From contig CAPNAV010000038.1 in the NCBI GenBank assembly GCA_948663575.1, positions 1-6,881 of the forward strand: a stretch of DNA of 6,881 bases, written 5' to 3'. This document shows, piece by piece, positions 5,252 through 6,881 of the stretch; position 1 is the stretch's first letter, and the number at the start of each line of letters is the position of its first letter. This DNA comes from an uncultured Candidatus Saccharibacteria bacterium. GTDB taxonomy: Bacteria; Patescibacteriota; Saccharimonadia; Saccharimonadales; Saccharimonadaceae. The position numbers were made by a program, and so were the translations under genes. A model generated the notes under the pieces. It made no database searches, was not told the origin of the DNA, and was given only the letters and a program-made list of their open reading frames with translations.

Positions 5252-6694
5252 AAAGTAAGAACTCATGGAGTTAGCCTGGAGGGAGAGCTAACCCGAAAAT
5301 CGGCCGATGCAAGGTCGGGACTCGCGGCAACTACAATGCGGTTGCAAAGCTCAGAGCATCAAGAGGGTCATTCACCACTACTCAGCCTCGGTCAGCCAAA
5401 GAGAAATACCAGCGACGAGGAAAAGGCGTCAATGGCGTATAACGCGGCTCGGATTGCTAGATGGGTAGGTAGTGGCGAGGCAAAAGTGGCTTTTGCGAAG
5501 GCTGCAGCGGAAAAACGCGAAAAGGCAGCTTCTACCAAAAGAGTGCCCACTGGAAGCGCTGAGACGCAGAGCAGGAAGGAAACTCCGTCAAAGTCGGAGA
5601 AATCAGAAAATTTAGCGGAAAAATCAGCGAGTCGGGTGATACGAAACTCCAGCAGGATTGTTATCCCGCCAGCGAAGGCGTCTGATCAGGTAAAAATCCC
5701 AAACAAGCTGCGTCAGCCAACGTATTACCAGGTGCTGGCTAAGACTCAGCCGAAGCCGCCAATTCCGCCAGTAAAATCTGGAGACGAAAAGGCCAAAGAT
5801 ACGGATATGCCAGTAGAAATACCGCCCAGTAACAAGAAGACGCATAGAGGCGCGAATTCAGTTGGCTCCAGAAAGCCGGTCACAAAGCCGTATTATCCGA
5901 CACATCCGGCCACGCTGGACATGCCCGATAAAGCGGCAGCAAACAAATTTCGCGATTTACAACAGGCAGTGAGCGCTGGGCTTAAAATCGCGAGGGAGCA
6001 ATTCCCGGTGGGAACCGAATTCAGGACCTCTTGGACGGATACCGCCAGAAACAGCAAGTATGCGCTGACTTTGGTGATATCGCATTATCAAAATCTGAAA
6101 CTGGCCGACAGAGAGGCTCCTGGAGCAGTTTTAGCCTTTAAAACCTTGCCGCCTGGGAGACTGGTTTTTAGTACTGACAGCGCGGAGCCGTATCGCGACA
6201 GCAACTGGTATTCTTGGTCAGTGCCGCATCAGTGGCTCAATTCTGATCAGACCACCGGAAAATGGTGTACGCCGCAGTATGATGGCGACGAAATACCTGT
6301 TACGGTTAGCACTAAAGATGGGTTCTTAAGGGGTGTCTCTCAGGATTTGAGGGATGTAGTCGTACCGATTACGCGGACTCTGCCACACGTCTATCCTGAC
6401 TGTAGTATAAAGCAGGAGGAGTTTATGGCGGAATTCTTTATACCGACGCTCGATGAGTTTGGCTTAGGAGAGGGCGGTTCTTTCGAGTTTTTTGACGTTA
6501 GTGCGCATTCAATGCAGCATAAGCGCCGCGTCTTAACTGATCCGAGCGGCGCGCCGTGCGATTACTGGACAGCCTCCGTCTTCAAAAATTCTGTGAATTA
6601 TGTTTACTATATATCCAAAGAAGGGTATAAATCATATTCCAGAGCGCGTGAGACAAGATATGTTCCTATCGCATGCGCAATCGCTGCAAAGTAA
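5240..6694 (+). CDS. DUF6273-like C-terminal domain protein with long basic disordered arm
   Basis: A 484-residue protein in two parts. Residues 1-225 are low complexity, rich in Lys, Ser, Ala, Pro and Glu, probably disordered, with an Ala/Lys/Glu helix-like stretch at about 68-98 and a Pro-rich run at 170-178. Residues about 235-484 look like a DUF6273-type domain: a helix, a strand with FxTSW, then WYSWSVPHQWLNS (323-335), GFLRGVS (361-367), VVVPITRT (373-380), FFIPTLDEFGLGEG (399-412), YWTAS (442-446), a YVYYISKEG strand, and a VPIACAI ending in place of the usual V-R-P-A-F. All four cysteines (343, 388, 440, 479) fall in this domain, which would suit disulfides if it is exported; yet no signal peptide, anchor or membrane segment is seen. 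DUF6273 has no established function that I know. The start at 5240 has a strong SD 6-7 nt upstream. The gene is a single transcription unit with its own promoter and terminator. Coding status is sure; family assignment rests on remembered motifs. Confidence 0.82.
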   Translation: MNDTKVRTHGVSLEGELTRKSADARSGLAATTMRLQSSEHQEGHSPLLSLGQPKRNTSDEEKASMAYNAARIARWVGSGEAKVAFAKAAAEKREKAASTKRVPTGSAETQSRKETPSKSEKSENLAEKSASRVIRNSSRIVIPPAKASDQVKIPNKLRQPTYYQVLAKTQPKPPIPPVKSGDEKAKDTDMPVEIPPSNKKTHRGANSVGSRKPVTKPYYPTHPATLDMPDKAAANKFRDLQQAVSAGLKIAREQFPVGTEFRTSWTDTARNSKYALTLVISHYQNLKLADREAPGAVLAFKTLPPGRLVFSTDSAEPYRDSNWYSWSVPHQWLNSDQTTGKWCTPQYDGDEIPVTVSTKDGFLRGVSQDLRDVVVPITRTLPHVYPDCSIKQEEFMAEFFIPTLDEFGLGEGGSFEFFDVSAHSMQHKRRVLTDPSGAPCDYWTASVFKNSVNYVYYISKEGYKSYSRARETRYVPIACAIAAK

Positions 6695-6716
6695 TCTTTT
6701 CCTGATCTAAAGCTTA

Positions 6717-6742
6717 AGGCTCGCTCAAAAGGCGGGCTTTTT
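6717..6742 (+). terminator. Intrinsic terminator after the DUF6273-like gene
   Basis: AGGCTCGC (6717-6724) pairs with GCGGGCTT (6732-6739), an 8-bp GC-rich stem with two G-U pairs and a 7-nt loop. It runs into a T-tract TTTTT (6738-6742) on the plus strand. It lies about 22 nt past the stop at 6694, the usual place for a Rho-independent terminator. The minus strand has no matching U-tract, so it acts in one direction. Confidence 0.85.
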
Positions 6743-6836
6743 GCATTTGATGGAATTTTACATAATATAGCTGATCACAACCGATGGAATGAACTTTCCC
6801 CTGATTCTCAATTAATACTCACTCTCCGTACAATAA

Positions 6837-6881
6837 TTATGCATGATGCTTCCTAGACATATCTTCTTTTTCTTCTTGTAA
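6837..6881 (-). CDS. Possible 3' end of a minus-strand gene (partial)
   Basis: A minus-strand frame is open from the right edge for 14 codons and ends at TAA (6837-6839). It reads LQEEKEDMSRKHHA, a charged sequence plausible as a C-terminus. It would converge on the DUF6273-like gene, with about 95 bases to the terminator. Another minus frame is also open for 22 codons, so this is only a weak call. The rest of 6743-6836 shows no gene or strong hairpin. Confidence 0.18.
   Translation of the reverse strand, partial: LQEEKEDMSRKHHA

Noticed and set aside
1..6881. CRISPR array, insertion sequence, DGR template/variable repeat or tandem repeat array
   Set aside because: No spaced direct repeats, transposase or reverse transcriptase motifs or long near-identical repeats were seen on either strand.

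Overview
The window most resembles a candidate phyla radiation (CPR) genome, with Candidatus Saccharibacteria (TM7) the best guess at moderate confidence. The pointers are moderate GC content, compact genes, TTGAC-type promoters with an extended -10, and two proteins of the FISUMP / DUF6273 kind that recur in such genomes. No marker gene is present, so a Gram-positive host (DUF6273 is common there) stays possible. The 844-codon ATPase frame contains no in-frame TGA, so the UGA=Gly code of Gracilibacteria/SR1 is unlikely. No rRNA, tRNA, CRISPR array, transposase or integrase is visible.

Left part (1-1490, genes on the minus strand): two GC-rich hairpins lie at the extreme left. The second looks like a minus-strand terminator for an unrecognised 224-residue protein (238-912). 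That protein ends in a CxCxCxC cluster and has a clear promoter (1013-1041), a leader of about 90 nt and a strong Shine-Dalgarno (SD) sequence in the loop of a small hairpin. Upstream, still on the minus strand, is a 5'-truncated remnant of a FISUMP-type domain protein (1158-1469) with no convincing start, SD or promoter.

Middle part (1538-5051, plus strand): a promoter at 1538-1566 drives a two-gene operon. The first gene is a monoacylglycerol-lipase/lysophospholipase-like serine hydrolase (1595-2515, 306 aa). One base after its stop begins a P2-type, Ca2+-ATPase-like cation pump (2517-5051, 844 aa). The promoter -10 covers the upstream ATG at 1565, so the hydrolase start was set at 1595. 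The pairing suggests coupled membrane-lipid and cation functions, but that is inference.

Right part (5104-6881): a near-consensus promoter (5104-5132) and a 100-nt leader precede a 484-residue protein (5240-6694). The leader holds a start-stop mini-ORF and an 18-bp palindrome over the real start codon. The protein has a long, basic, low-complexity N-terminal half and a C-terminal DUF6273-like domain. An intrinsic terminator follows (6717-6742). The last 140 bases hold no confident gene; a minus-strand frame open at the right edge may be the tail of a neighbour.

All three promoters share one design: a TTG-type -35, an exact 17-bp spacer and a TGC-extended -10. This suggests constitutive expression by the main sigma factor unless the palindromes act as operators.
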